This document shows positions 18,038-26,653 of a stretch of 64,000 nt of DNA, piece after piece. The DNA is taken from contig CAWISP010000028.1 of assembly GCA_963838775.1 (NCBI GenBank), positions 248,001 to 312,000 of the forward strand, read 5' to 3'. This stretch comes from Chersky-840 sp963838775. GTDB lineage: Bacteria > Actinomycetota > Acidimicrobiia > Acidimicrobiales > UBA8190. Each line of letters begins with the position of its first letter. Position 1 is the stretch's first letter. A model generated the notes under the pieces. It worked only from the letters and a program-made list of their open reading frames with translations. It did no database searches and was not told the origin of the DNA. The position numbers were made by a program, and so were the translations under genes.

Positions 18038-19213
18038 ATGCGGGTTCTGGCGGCTTGCTCACTGGGTGGTGCAGGCCATCTGCATCCGCTCTTGCCGTTT
18101 CTGGCCGCGGCCCGGCGACGCGGCGATCAGACCCTCGTGGTGGGACCACCGGCGCTCGAGGAGATGGTCGAGCGCCTCGGGTTGTCGTTCCAGGCCGGTG
18201 CCGAGCCCGCCGAGGAGGACGTCGCCCCGCTCCGAGAACGGCTCCCGGTCGCCCCACCGCGCGAGGCGTCGATCGTCGGAAATCGAGAGCTGTTCGGCCG
18301 GCTTGCCACAACGGCGATGCTCCCTGCCATGGAACGGATATGTGCGCAGTGGCGTCCCGATCTCGTGCTGCGCGAGCCGTGTGAGTACGCGTCGGCCGTC
18401 GTCGCCGGCCGGCTCGGCATTCCCACGGCCCAGGTCGCCATCTCCCTGGCCGAAGGCGAAGCCGGCTCGATCGCCACGGCCGCGCCCACGCTCGAGGAGC
18501 ATCAGAGAGGCCTCGTCGATGAGCTGCTCGCCTCGCCCTATCTGACGCGATTCCCACTGTCGCTCGATCCGTCTCCCTTCCCCGACACCATCCGCTTCCA
18601 TGAGCCGAACGGCGCAACCTGGTCCCTCCCGGACTGGTGGAGCGGGTCCGAGGCGCCCCTCGTCTACGTGAGCTTCGGGACGGTGCTGGGGCACATGACG
18701 ATCGCGGCCGGCGTCTACCGGACCGCGCTGATGGCACTGGAGAAGCTCCCGGTTCGAGCCCTGTTGACCGTGGGTCGTCGTTTCGAGCCTTCGACGCTCG
18801 GGCCGGTCCCCGCCAACGTCCGCATCGAGGCCTGGGTCGAACAGGCCGACGTGTTGGGCCACGCCCATGTGGTGGTGTGTCACGGTGGTTCGGGAACGGC
18901 GTTCGGCGCCATCGCGGCCGGAGTTCCGGTGGTCGTGGTTCCCCTCTTCGCCGACCAGTTCGAGAATGGTCGTCGCATCGCCGACGCGGGAGCCGGACTG
19001 GTCGTCGAGGTCGAGGACCGGAGCGCCGGCGGGTCTCGTCTCGTCATCGGCGAGGAAGACGCACCTCGGATCGCCCACGCCGTCGAAGCCGTGCTCGGCG
19101 AGACCTCTTTTCAGGCGCACGCCCGGACCATCGCCACGGAGATCGCGGCCGCCCCCACGCCGGACGACGTCCTCGACGCCTTGTCGAGGGGCGCCCTCAG
19201 CGACATCCGCTGA
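18038..19213 (+). CDS. UGT/MGT-like glycosyltransferase (GT1 family)
   Basis: This 391-residue protein has a GT-B fold. The N-terminal half begins MRVLAACSLGGAGHLHPLLPF, with the GGAGHLxP acceptor-side motif. The C-terminal half contains VYVSFGTVLGHM and the donor-binding block VVCHGGSGTAFGAIAAGVP, then PLFADQFENGRRI. These are hallmarks of macrolide/ecdysteroid-type UDP- or dTDP-sugar glycosyltransferases that decorate small lipophilic acceptors. The acceptor is unknown. The start was chosen from the leaderless -10 box at 18025; an upstream in-frame ATG at 18026 overlaps that box and is less likely. No biosynthetic cluster surrounds it. Confidence 0.85.
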   Translation: MRVLAACSLGGAGHLHPLLPFLAAARRRGDQTLVVGPPALEEMVERLGLSFQAGAEPAEEDVAPLRERLPVAPPREASIVGNRELFGRLATTAMLPAMERICAQWRPDLVLREPCEYASAVVAGRLGIPTAQVAISLAEGEAGSIATAAPTLEEHQRGLVDELLASPYLTRFPLSLDPSPFPDTIRFHEPNGATWSLPDWWSGSEAPLVYVSFGTVLGHMTIAAGVYRTALMALEKLPVRALLTVGRRFEPSTLGPVPANVRIEAWVEQADVLGHAHVVVCHGGSGTAFGAIAAGVPVVVVPLFADQFENGRRIADAGAGLVVEVEDRSAGGSRLVIGEEDAPRIAHAVEAVLGETSFQAHARTIATEIAAAPTPDDVLDALSRGALSDIR

Positions 19214-19340
19214 CCGCAACGTTTCACGCCTCACCCCGGGGTGGACGCAAAAACCCAGGTCACGAGGGTGTGGCCCGGAGAAATTTCAATTCGTCCGCGG
19301 CGTTGTCGATACAAGGTCAACGTGGCGCTCGGGGGTCAGC

Positions 19341-20444
19341 GTGGTCGACCAGGTTCTTGTTGACGCCGAGGCCCAGGCCGGGCCGACACGGGCGCGCCCC
19401 TCCCGATTCGCCACTCCCATCCTCGCCGTGTACGTGGTGACTCGACTGCTGGTGTTCGGGGTGCTGCTCGACGCCTTCGGTGGAAACGGGACCATCACCC
19501 GGTTCGCCAGGATCTGGGACGCCAAGTACTACCTGCACATCGCCGCCCAGGGCTATCCCACGGTGCTCACAGCCCGAAGGCCCTTTGCTGCGTTCTTCCC
19601 GCTCTATCCGCTCCTTGTCCGGAGCATGGTGCCACTCGTCGCCCACGATTGGGTGGCGGCTGGGCTCGTCGTGTCGTTCCTGACCGGAGCGGCCGCCTGT
19701 CTCGCTGTCGGCGCCCTCGCACGCGACAGGTTCGGCACCGATGTGGGGGTGCGAGCCGGCTGGCTCGTGGCGGTCGCCCCGGGCGCAGCATTTCTCAGTC
19801 CGGCCTACGCCGATGGCCTGGCGATCGCCTTGGGCGCGGTGACGCTGATCATGCTGGATCGCCGCCGCTGGGTAGTCGCCGGTCTCGTCGGCGCTTTCGC
19901 CACCGCGGCGTCGCCGTTGGCGCTGCCCCTTGTGATCGCCGCGGCGTGGGCCGCCTGGCGATCGACGCAGCGACGAGCCTGGGTCGCCCCGGTTCTGGCC
20001 TCGTCGGGCTTCGTGTCGTACTGCCTGTATCTCAGGGTGCACATGGGGACGCCGTTCGGATGGTTCGACGCCGAACGGGTCGGCTGGAGTGACCATCACT
20101 TCAGCCTGTTGTCCCCGGTGCGGTGGTTCGCGACCTGGTCCGGCATCACCCTCGTGGAGACGTGCTGCGTCGTGCTCGCCATCGGTGGTCTGTGGGCCAT
20201 GCGCCGGGCCCGCGTCCCGGCAACGTGGTGGATCGTTGTGGTGGCGGTCCTGTTGTCGGTGGTCTTCGACTGGGCGTTGTGGCTGACACCGCGCTTCTTG
20301 CTCGACACCTTCCCGATGGTCCCCGCCGCCGCGATGGTCGTCGAAGGCAGGCGCTACCGACTCGTCCTCGCAATCAGCGCCGCGGTGATGGTGCTGGTCC
20401 TCGTGGTGTACGTCCGGTTCCCCGCCGTCGTGTTCCAACCCTGA
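19341..20444 (+). CDS. Polytopic mannosyltransferase-like membrane protein (GT-C/PIG-V-like)
   Basis: GTG 19341 begins a product of about 367 residues with roughly nine to ten membrane segments. The first loop contains FARIWDAKYYLHIAAQGYP; an Asp-centred WDxxYY motif is typical of GT-C enzymes that use polyprenyl-phosphate sugars, and FAAFFPLYPLL is characteristic of PIG-V/GT76-like proteins. A later loop has SPAYADGLAIALG. These enzymes transfer mannose to lipids or proteins on the outer face of the membrane. The start is not well fixed: GGGGGTCAGC precedes it but the SD match is poor. It ends 37 bp from the convergent amidohydrolase gene. Confidence 0.75.
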   Translation: MVDQVLVDAEAQAGPTRARPSRFATPILAVYVVTRLLVFGVLLDAFGGNGTITRFARIWDAKYYLHIAAQGYPTVLTARRPFAAFFPLYPLLVRSMVPLVAHDWVAAGLVVSFLTGAAACLAVGALARDRFGTDVGVRAGWLVAVAPGAAFLSPAYADGLAIALGAVTLIMLDRRRWVVAGLVGAFATAASPLALPLVIAAAWAAWRSTQRRAWVAPVLASSGFVSYCLYLRVHMGTPFGWFDAERVGWSDHHFSLLSPVRWFATWSGITLVETCCVVLAIGGLWAMRRARVPATWWIVVVAVLLSVVFDWALWLTPRFLLDTFPMVPAAAMVVEGRRYRLVLAISAAVMVLVLVVYVRFPAVVFQP

Positions 20445-20481
20445 TCGCTCAGGCATCGCAATGTGCTGCGGAGCGTGGCAG

Positions 20482-22037
20482 CTACAGCGGCACCCACCTC
20501 GTCCCCGGCGAGGCGAGCCATCCCAGAACCTGTCGACGAGTGGTCGGCCCATGGGGCGCCCACGCCGACGGGAGCGCGCCCACGCTTCGGAGCTCGGCGG
20601 ACTCTTCGATATCGGCCGTCAGGGGATCCGTCGCCAGTCCGCAGCGCATCGCCGTGGGGTCGAGGCCGAAGAGCTTCGCCGCGTTCAGGCCGAAGACCCC
20701 GGCTTTCACGTCATCGGTCAAAGCGGGATACCCGTAGCGATCCTGGAACTCGGCGGAGATCTGAAACGCTCGCATCGCCATGATCTGGGGTTGGGGGCTC
20801 CCGTACCAAATGGCGTCGGTGCCCCACATCACCCGGTCCTGGCCCACTCGGCTCAGGACCTTCCCGAGCGCGTGAGCGGCCTGGTCGGGTTGGGTGATCA
20901 GTTGTCTCCACACGGTGGCGAGGTCGACCCACACGTTGTCGTTGGGCGGAACCTGGTGACGGTCGAGCGCGGTCAGAAGACTGTCGATTCCGACGGTGGC
21001 GGTGGGGTCGTAGGGGCCCTCGATGTGGGTGGGCAGCCAGGCGGAGTGATAGATGACGAAGTCCATGTCGGGGAACTGACGGGAGACAGCCACGACGTCG
21101 TCGGGATGGTTGAACGCCGGGTCGAAGTTCACCAGGGGCAGTCCCTTGTGGGCGACGAAGATCTTCACGCCCAGGTCGTACGCGTGTTGGACTGTGGGAA
21201 GACCGATGGCGGGGTCTTCCAGCGAGAACCCTTGCGCCGTCGGGCTCCAGGCCGTGTACACCTTGAACGCGGCGGGCGGTCCGGATTGCACGGCGTTCGA
21301 CATTTCGTCGAGGGTGTCGCCGATGGGCCCCACGTTCGGAGCGATGATGTTCTGTACCAGCACGCGGCCGGCCCCACCACGAGCGAGCCCGGCGGTGATC
21401 TGCTGGGTGCTCAGGGCATCGGGGAACGGTACGGGCGCGGTGGCGGTACCTGCGTTGGGGACATCGCTCAGCATGGCGACAGTGGTGTCACTGGCCAGGA
21501 AGAGATCGTGGAGGTACGTGGCGCGATCGACGCAGTCGAGCTTCGGGTCGTCGGTGCAGCCGGCGGGGAGCATGCCGAGGATGAGGCCGACGGTCTCCGG
21601 TGCGTTGTCGACCCAAGGACCGCTCGGGATGACGTGATGCGTGTGCACGTCGAAGATGAACTCGCCGTTCCCGTTCAGCGCTTGCTGGCAGGCTGCGGTG
21701 TCGTCGGGGCTCGGGACGCCGAAGGTTCCTCCTCGGCCGGCTGTGGTGGTCTTCGACGACCCACTGCGGGTGGCGACGGCGCAACCGGCGAGCTCGAAGC
21801 GGCCAGGGATGCCGCCACGGCGCCGGCGCCTTGGAGAAAGCGCCGCCGGTCCATGTTCAGTCGCCGGGCCGCCTCGTCGATGGACGAGCGGATCAGGTCG
21901 TTCGTCACGCGGTCGTGACGACTCGGTGGTGCGGGGACGAACTCGCCATTGGACACGGGTCCGGCCGGGAGCGGAAGAGGGCCGAACTCCCCGTCGTGAT
22001 CCCGCTTGCTCCGCGAGAACCGGTCGATCCCTTCCAC
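20482..22037 (-). pseudogene. Tat-exported amidohydrolase (amidohydrolase 2 family), one frameshift in the signal region
   Basis: The N-terminal frame, from 22037, reads an acidic/Pro stretch, then DEAARRLNMDRRRFLQGAGA, a twin-arginine signal. Near 21795 the sequence moves to the next frame, giving ELAGC (a lipobox) and QQALNGNGEFIFDVHTHHVI, and runs on intact to the stop at 20482. The catalytic domain shows the HxH pair (HTHH), a later His in IYHSAW and the metal-binding MWGTDAIWYG with C-terminal FGLNAAKLFGLD. It resembles Zn-dependent hydrolases/decarboxylases of the amidohydrolase 2 family. A possible internal start is 21854 (MDRRRF). The reaction is unknown. One base restores the full 518-residue protein. 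Confidence 0.8.
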
Positions 22038-22489
22038 GGTGGCAAGGCTATTCCCCTGATGCGGTGTCGACGGCGGCGAGCCGTGGTGTGATCAGCCGCT
22101 GGCCACACAGCCGGTGATACCCGTGTCGATCGAAAACGCCCGCAGATGCCGCGGAACGCTCCACGACGGGCGACACAGTCGCCCGTCGCGGCGGAGATGC
22201 ATCGGTGCTCTTGGTGACGCCGTGGAACCGTTCGGTCCGGACCCACGATGAGGAACGAACGCCGACGCTCACGGATCTCGATGGGTTGGGACCCCGAATG
22301 CCGGACCGCACCCATTTCCAGTCCGGACCACAAGGCTTCTGCCCGGGAACGTCCCCGGTCGAACAGAGACGGAGTTCACTCGTTGTTCGCGCGTCGGTCG
22401 CGCATCGGTCACATAGCTTGATTCCGACTCGCCAAAGGTCGCAATGATGTCTACATTGCATTGCAACACTGCTGCGGCCAAGGACGGCA
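22038..22489. other. Divergent intergenic region with a hairpin
   Basis: About 450 bp between the amidohydrolase and the LAFTG protein. Apart from the 10-bp hairpin at 22164-22188 I find no gene. AAGGACGGC before ATG 22490 is the likely ribosome-binding site of the next gene. Confidence 0.5.
22164..22188. other. Perfect 10-bp inverted repeat
   Basis: CGACGGGCGA, five-base loop CACAG, then TCGCCCGTCG. It sits between two divergent genes rather than at the end of one, so an operator or RNA leader structure is as likely as a terminator. There is no U-tract. Confidence 0.4.
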
Positions 22490-23407
22490 ATGCGAAGACT
22501 GCGCCTCCGGACGATGTTCCTGATCGGAATTGTCGCGCTCGTGGTGCCGTTGCTCTGGCAAATAGGGCCGGCCGGCGCAACGACCGGCTCATACAGCGAC
22601 CCACGGCCGTGCTCGGCAACGGTGAACAATGGCGTTTGCATCTCTCAGGTCAGTGCTGTGTACGGGTCGAGCACCATCACACTGAGCATGACGGTGGGAG
22701 CAGCAACTGACCCGACGACGGATCCAGGCTGGCAGAATGGCTTCACATTCGATGGTTGGAACATCGGCGTCGATGGTGCGCTCACCCCGACATACGTCGC
22801 CGTAGGGGAAGGGGCCTCGATGCCCGGTACCTTCAGTGGCGAGGTCGGCCAAGACTCCGCGACCACACCGGCATGCGACGGCACCGACGGCGTGACGGTT
22901 GCCTACGAGGCGTCCGCCAATACCTATCAGGAGAGTTTTCCCGCCTCCTGCATCGGAAGTCCGTCTTCCATCGCCGTCAACGCGGTGTGGATTGTCGGCA
23001 ACATCACTGCAGTGTCTCCGGCGAGCGGTCCGTGTTGTAGTGCCACGTCCGACGCGGCACCGACCACCACCACCACGACGACGACCACGACGTCCACGAC
23101 GACCACGAGCACCACGTCGACGACGTCCACGAGCACGACATCGACGACGAGCACCACGAGTCCGGCGTCAGTGGCGGGGACGACGACCACGACCACACCG
23201 CTCACGACTCCGACCACGGCGACGCCTGTCAGCCCAGCGGGAGAGGCCACGCCTGCTGCTGCGGTAGTCGCCAACGCGTCGTCGTCCCAGCTTGCATTCA
23301 CGGGGGTGGGAGCACTGGTGCGGTGGCTCATCTTCCTCGGGGGCGTGATGGTGCTCGCGGCGACCTTTTTCCGGTGGCGGCTCACTCGTCACGCCAAGTT
23401 CGACTAG
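22490..23407 (+). CDS. Cell-surface protein with LAFTG sorting signal
   Basis: This 305-residue protein has an N-terminal signal (MRRLRLRTMFLIGIVALVVP, cleavage probably after PAGA) and a Cys-containing beta-rich domain at about residues 31-185. A Thr/Ser linker at about 190-250 is built from ACG/ACC codon runs. The C-terminal sorting signal is QLAFTG, a hydrophobic helix (LVRWLIFLGGVMVLAATFF) and a basic tail RWRLTRHAKFD. LAxTG is the class E sortase motif used by high-GC actinobacteria, so the protein is probably attached to peptidoglycan. No sortase gene lies in this window. The globular domain is unrecognised; a ligand-binding or structural role is possible. Confidence 0.8.
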   Translation: MRRLRLRTMFLIGIVALVVPLLWQIGPAGATTGSYSDPRPCSATVNNGVCISQVSAVYGSSTITLSMTVGAATDPTTDPGWQNGFTFDGWNIGVDGALTPTYVAVGEGASMPGTFSGEVGQDSATTPACDGTDGVTVAYEASANTYQESFPASCIGSPSSIAVNAVWIVGNITAVSPASGPCCSATSDAAPTTTTTTTTTTSTTTTSTTSTTSTSTTSTTSTTSPASVAGTTTTTTPLTTPTTATPVSPAGEATPAAAVVANASSSQLAFTGVGALVRWLIFLGGVMVLAATFFRWRLTRHAKFD

Positions 23408-23435
23408 CCCTGCGCCTCCTCGCGCCGGCGCAGGG
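23408..23435 (+). terminator. GC-rich hairpin after the LAFTG gene
   Basis: CCCTGCGCC and GGCGCAGGG form a nine-pair stem with a ten-base loop, directly after the TAG stop and before the convergent gene ending at 23507. There is no U-run, but position favours transcription termination, perhaps from both sides. Confidence 0.45.
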
Positions 23436-23506
23436 GTCGGCTGGTGCCGCGGCGTGTAGCTAGCGGATCTGGCGCATGAGCCGGTCGTCGATGTCGCTCA
23501 ACTCGC

Positions 23507-24721
23507 TCAACGGTCGAAGCCGAAGGCGACACCGGTGGAGAACTTGGCAATGGTGACCTCGCTGAGTTCCTCGGCCGCCTCATCGCCTCGCTGCACCACC
23601 CAGCGGCAGTGACCGGCGGGGGTGACCGCCCAGTGTGGGTCCACGGCCGCGGCGATGGCGGACAGGGCTCGGTCGTGTCCGTCGGCAAGCTGGCCGATCC
23701 AGGTCTCGAGCCCGCCTTCCTGACGGGCCGGGCAGTCGCCCAGCTCGAGGCGGACGACGTCACCGTCGACGGCGACCTGCCAGTTGACGTACGCCGCCGG
23801 GCGGAACGCGGGGTGGAGCGAGAACACCGTGGCCACATCCTCGACGTCTGTGCCCAGCCCGTACGCCCGCTTGAGGCGGTCAGCAGCGACTCCAGCGACA
23901 CCGGTCAGCTGCCTGGAGCCGGCGTCGACTGCTGTCTCGGCGCCGTAGCGGTCCGCCACCGCGACCATGAACGCGATGGAAAGGAGGTGGCCCTGTAGGC
24001 AGACCTCTTCGTCGAGGGCACGCAGCACCGGCGTGGCGAAGTCGCGCATGTGCAGGTCCGGGTCGAGTGGCTTGGCGTAGTCGAGCATGCCATCGGGTTC
24101 GCCGTTCGTGGGCGTGATGGCCGTGAGCGGCAGGTGGGCAGCGAGGGAGGCGGCGATCCGGGCGAGCTGCGGCGGTTCCGGTGACGGCTCCACGGAGTCG
24201 TCGATCGTCACCTGCCAGGCGCAGTGCGGGTGCCGGTCAGCGGGCACGCGCGGGGGTCGGTGGAGGGGACGCATCCGGAGCTGGGGGTGGGTCGCCCATC
24301 CGGTGGCGTCGAAGGTCGGGTCCTCGATGTGATGGCACATGGACACGACAAAGTCGTCACCCATCGGCTCGACGTCCATCAGAGCGCCGCAGTGGTCGAG
24401 GTGGAACAGCCCGTGGTTCTCGTCGATGACCGTGAATCGGAAGTCCATGAACTCCGGGGGAGCACCGATGTCGAGCTGCATCGCCTTGAAGCACGCCTCA
24501 ACGGTGTGGCCCTCGAAGCCCAGGAGCCGCTGGGTGCGCTTGGTGTAGACCGGGCTGGCGCCCATCCACTCGTCGATGGCGATGTCTCGCATCACGTCGA
24601 CGCCGTAGCGGATCACGACCGGCATCCCGGCCCGGTCGATCAGGTGCCCAGCGAGCAGGTGCTCCTTGACCAAGGTGGCGAGCTCCTCGTGGTCGAGGTC
24701 GTCGATGGTGCGGTGGGTCAC
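23507..24721 (-). CDS. Conserved-looking protein of unknown function, 404 residues
   Basis: The protein starts at GTG 24721 after GGAG and has no signal or membrane segment. The N-terminal half contains a stretch of probable metal-ligand residues: DENHGLFHLDHCGALMDVEP, then SMCHHIEDPTFDATGW. Those His/Cys clusters resemble a metal or cofactor site, loosely recalling L-2-amino-thiazoline-4-carboxylate hydrolase-like proteins, but I cannot confirm this. The C-terminal half has ALDEEVCLQGHLLSIAFMVAV and SLHPAFRPAAYVNWQVAV. WQV and HCxW patterns occur in both halves (PHCAWQVTIDD, GHCRWVVQ), hinting at an internal duplication. Codon use matches neighbours and the frame is intact. Function unassigned. 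Confidence 0.65.
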   Translation of the reverse strand: MTHRTIDDLDHEELATLVKEHLLAGHLIDRAGMPVVIRYGVDVMRDIAIDEWMGASPVYTKRTQRLLGFEGHTVEACFKAMQLDIGAPPEFMDFRFTVIDENHGLFHLDHCGALMDVEPMGDDFVVSMCHHIEDPTFDATGWATHPQLRMRPLHRPPRVPADRHPHCAWQVTIDDSVEPSPEPPQLARIAASLAAHLPLTAITPTNGEPDGMLDYAKPLDPDLHMRDFATPVLRALDEEVCLQGHLLSIAFMVAVADRYGAETAVDAGSRQLTGVAGVAADRLKRAYGLGTDVEDVATVFSLHPAFRPAAYVNWQVAVDGDVVRLELGDCPARQEGGLETWIGQLADGHDRALSAIAAAVDPHWAVTPAGHCRWVVQRGDEAAEELSEVTIAKFSTGVAFGFDR

Positions 24722-24872
24722 GACGCCTGCTCCGCCGCGCCCTGCTCGAAGCGTGTGCTTTCACCCGCCATGGTGCGTCTCTTCCCCCCAACGTCGGCTG
24801 CGCCCGTTACAGGGTCTCAGATCAGGCGTTATCGATCCGTTGCAGATCACCCGTGGTCGTACAACCAGTGGG

Positions 24873-24948
24873 TGGGCCGCCCGGGGCTCGAACCCGGCAC
24901 CTTGGGCACTTTAAAAGTCCCCTGCTCTACCCGATGAGCTAGCGGCCC
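24873..24948 (-). tRNA. tRNA-Lys(TTT) candidate with an irregular anticodon arm
   Basis: On the minus strand the 76 bases fold as a tRNA. The acceptor stem is GGGCCGC/GCGGCCC (perfect), the D arm GCTC..GAGC, and the T arm CCGGG-TTCGAGC-CCCGG, with discriminator A. The anticodon region GGGGACTTTTAAAGTGCCC does not fold cleanly. A CTTTTAA loop (anticodon TTT, Lys) leaves a poor stem with about two to three extra bases. The alternative seven-base loop TTTTAAA has a G-G mismatch in its stem and a TTA anticodon. CCA is not encoded. I favour tRNA-Lys with an indel, or a degenerate tRNA. Confidence 0.7.
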
Positions 24949-25284
24949 GGACTGCAAAAAACTAGTGGGAAAACGCGCCAGGAAATGTACTGGTGACCGG
25001 ACAACGGCAGGTCCCTGCCGATTCGGGCCACATTTCAGCTGACGCGAGGTTTTCAGCGGCCGCCGATCTCTGCACTCCGAGCGCAATAGGGGGACCTGAG
25101 CGGTGCCGCCGGTCTGGGTCGCGGGCGGCCTCTTAGGCCAGCGCCCTAACTCCGCCAATTTCGACCGTCTGCGGGAGCCATAGAGGCGCGAGTCCTGCAG
25201 AGAGACCCCTTGACTTGAGCAAATGACAGTGATGTGATTCGAGGGCCTGGTCAAGTCATCCGGTGCTGACGCGAGGAGGCGTTG
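24949..25284. other. Intergenic region between the tRNA and a cupin-like gene
   Basis: About 335 bp. The first part should carry the tRNA promoter (minus strand); the end contains GAGGAGG, the ribosome-binding site of the next gene. I see no coding frame, terminator or RNA motif I can support. Confidence 0.4.
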
Positions 25285-25839
25285 ATGAGTGAGACGACGA
25301 TGACCAAGGCCCTGGTCTTCACGATCCTCCGGCACGCCGAGGACTTCCCCTGGAGGATGCAGGACATCGGGCTGATGGGGCTGCGCCTGGACGAGCGGCG
25401 GGAGTACCGCCTTCACGTTTGGAACCCGAGCTCGAGCGCGGGGGACCCGCCCATCCACGACCACCCCTACGACTTCACCTCGGCGATCATCGTGGGCGAG
25501 TTGACCAACACTCGGTACCTGGAGAACGCTGCGGGCGACGAACACATCCGCTTCCGATACTCGCCGCCCGACGAAGAGCAGCGGCGATCGGACACGGTGA
25601 GTTTGTCCGCGGCGGCCGAAACCCTCTGTGAGGGCGACGAGTGCCGCCAGCTCGCCCATGAGCTCCACGCGAGCTGGCAACAGCCCGGGACGGTGACCCT
25701 TATTCGGTGCTCATGGGGCGTGGCACGTGAACTCACGGTCTGCCTGCGAGACGAAGCCTCGTGGCGCTCGGGACAAGCTCGGGACGCGACACCCGAGGAG
25801 ATCAAATCGTTCACCGCTAAGGCTCTGGAGTGGTTCTAG
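25285..25839 (+). CDS. Cupin-fold-like hypothetical protein
   Basis: This 184-residue protein starts at ATG 25285, preceded by GAGGAGGCGTTG. The segment YRLHVWNPSSSAGDPPIHDHP, with HDHPYDFTSAIIVGELTNTRY, resembles the first cupin motif (His-x-His with a following Gly-rich turn), and LAHELHAS plus PGTVTLI may form the second. Such proteins bind a metal ion in a beta-barrel and can be dioxygenases, isomerases or sensors. The metal ligands are only partly conserved, so an enzymatic role is unproven. There is no signal peptide; it is likely cytoplasmic. It is not obviously in an operon. Confidence 0.65.
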   Translation: MSETTMTKALVFTILRHAEDFPWRMQDIGLMGLRLDERREYRLHVWNPSSSAGDPPIHDHPYDFTSAIIVGELTNTRYLENAAGDEHIRFRYSPPDEEQRRSDTVSLSAAAETLCEGDECRQLAHELHASWQQPGTVTLIRCSWGVARELTVCLRDEASWRSGQARDATPEEIKSFTAKALEWF

Positions 25840-26037
25840 GTGCTCGACCCCCATTAGGCGCGTCATGTCAACGCCGGCTGAAAACTGCGCGGTCATCGCC
25901 GGCATCACGTTCTTCGGTATTGGGCCGGCGTCGACACCGCCGCACGGCCCCGAAGGACAACGTCGGCGTGGCGATCATGAAGCGTCCAGTTCGTGTGTCA
26001 GCGGAATGCGGATAGGGACCCCCTGCCCTCAAGAACT

Positions 26038-26553
26038 GTGATCCTCCCCAAAGATCGCGACCCCCGCTTCATCACCATCCGCCGTGGGGGGACGCTTGCG
26101 GACTCCGACCATCGGCTCCTGGCTTTGTGGGCTGCCGCGTGTGCGGAGCACGTTCTGCACCTCTTCGAGTCGGTGCAGCCCTCGGACCGGCGGCCCCGCG
26201 AGGCGATCGAGCAGATTCGGGCATGGGCATGCGGCGAGATAAGGATGTCTCAGTCCCGAGCGGCGGGTGGCCATGCCATGGCTGCGGCAAGAGAGTTGAG
26301 CGGAGCCGCTCGGCACGCCGCATATGCTGCCGGCCAGGCGGCAGTGGTGGCGCATGTCGCCGCACACGAGCTCGGTGCTGCCGCCTACGCCATCAAGGCC
26401 GTGCGTGCGGCGGCCCCCGGACGGGACGGTGAGAGCGCCGGCAGGCTCGAGTGCCGTTGGCAGCGAGAACAGCTCCCGGACGTGATTCGCGAACTCGTGC
26501 TAGAGGATCAGCGGTTGCGAAACGAGATCTGCTGGTCGGTCTTCGACTGTTGA
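26038..26553 (+). CDS. Imm-5-like putative immunity protein
   Basis: This 171-residue, alanine-rich helical protein starts at GTG 26038. It shows the pattern of the Imm-5-like family: DPRFITIRRGGTLADSDHRL, LWAAACAEHVLHLFE, RPREAIEQIRAWACGE, then helices with AARHAAYAAGQAAVVAHVAAHELGAA in an ordered heptad. The C-terminus ends ELVLEDQRLRNEICWSVFDC. The family was named from toxin-linked immunity loci. However, these proteins are common as solitary genes in actinobacteria and no toxin gene is visible here, so immunity is not established. The RBS is weak. It lies about 100 bp upstream of a MerR regulator on the same strand. Confidence 0.75.
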   Translation: MILPKDRDPRFITIRRGGTLADSDHRLLALWAAACAEHVLHLFESVQPSDRRPREAIEQIRAWACGEIRMSQSRAAGGHAMAAARELSGAARHAAYAAGQAAVVAHVAAHELGAAAYAIKAVRAAAPGRDGESAGRLECRWQREQLPDVIRELVLEDQRLRNEICWSVFDC

Positions 26554-26615
26554 CGGGCGTGACGCCTTGTCCGCACTACCCCACAAGCGTCCCTGACCGA
26601 GGTCCAGATCGGAAC

Positions 26616-26646
26616 TTGATCCTCCCCTTGGGGGAAGGGGGATGAT
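26616..26646 (+). promoter_or_regulatory. MerR-type autoregulatory promoter/operator
   Basis: TTGATC (26616-26621), exactly 19 bases, then GATGAT (26641-26646). The spacer holds the inverted repeat CCCCTT-GGGGG-AAGGGG. A long 19-bp spacer with a dyad between -35 and -10 is the hallmark of promoters bound by MerR-family regulators. GATGAT lies seven bases before GTG 26654, implying a leaderless message and self-regulation. Confidence 0.6.
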
Positions 26647-26653
26647 CAATGAC

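Noticed and set aside
19240..19300. GGTGGACGCAAAAACCCAGG upstream of a membrane glycosyltransferase, recalling the GACGCAAA core of c-di-GMP-I riboswitches
   Set aside because: The GNRA tetraloop hairpin, its receptor and the second stem of the GEMM fold are not recognisable; only the short core matches.
23059..23165. Regular ACG/ACC repeats, considered as a CRISPR-like or intergenic repeat
   Set aside because: They are in-frame Thr/Ser codons of the surface-protein linker, without spacers.
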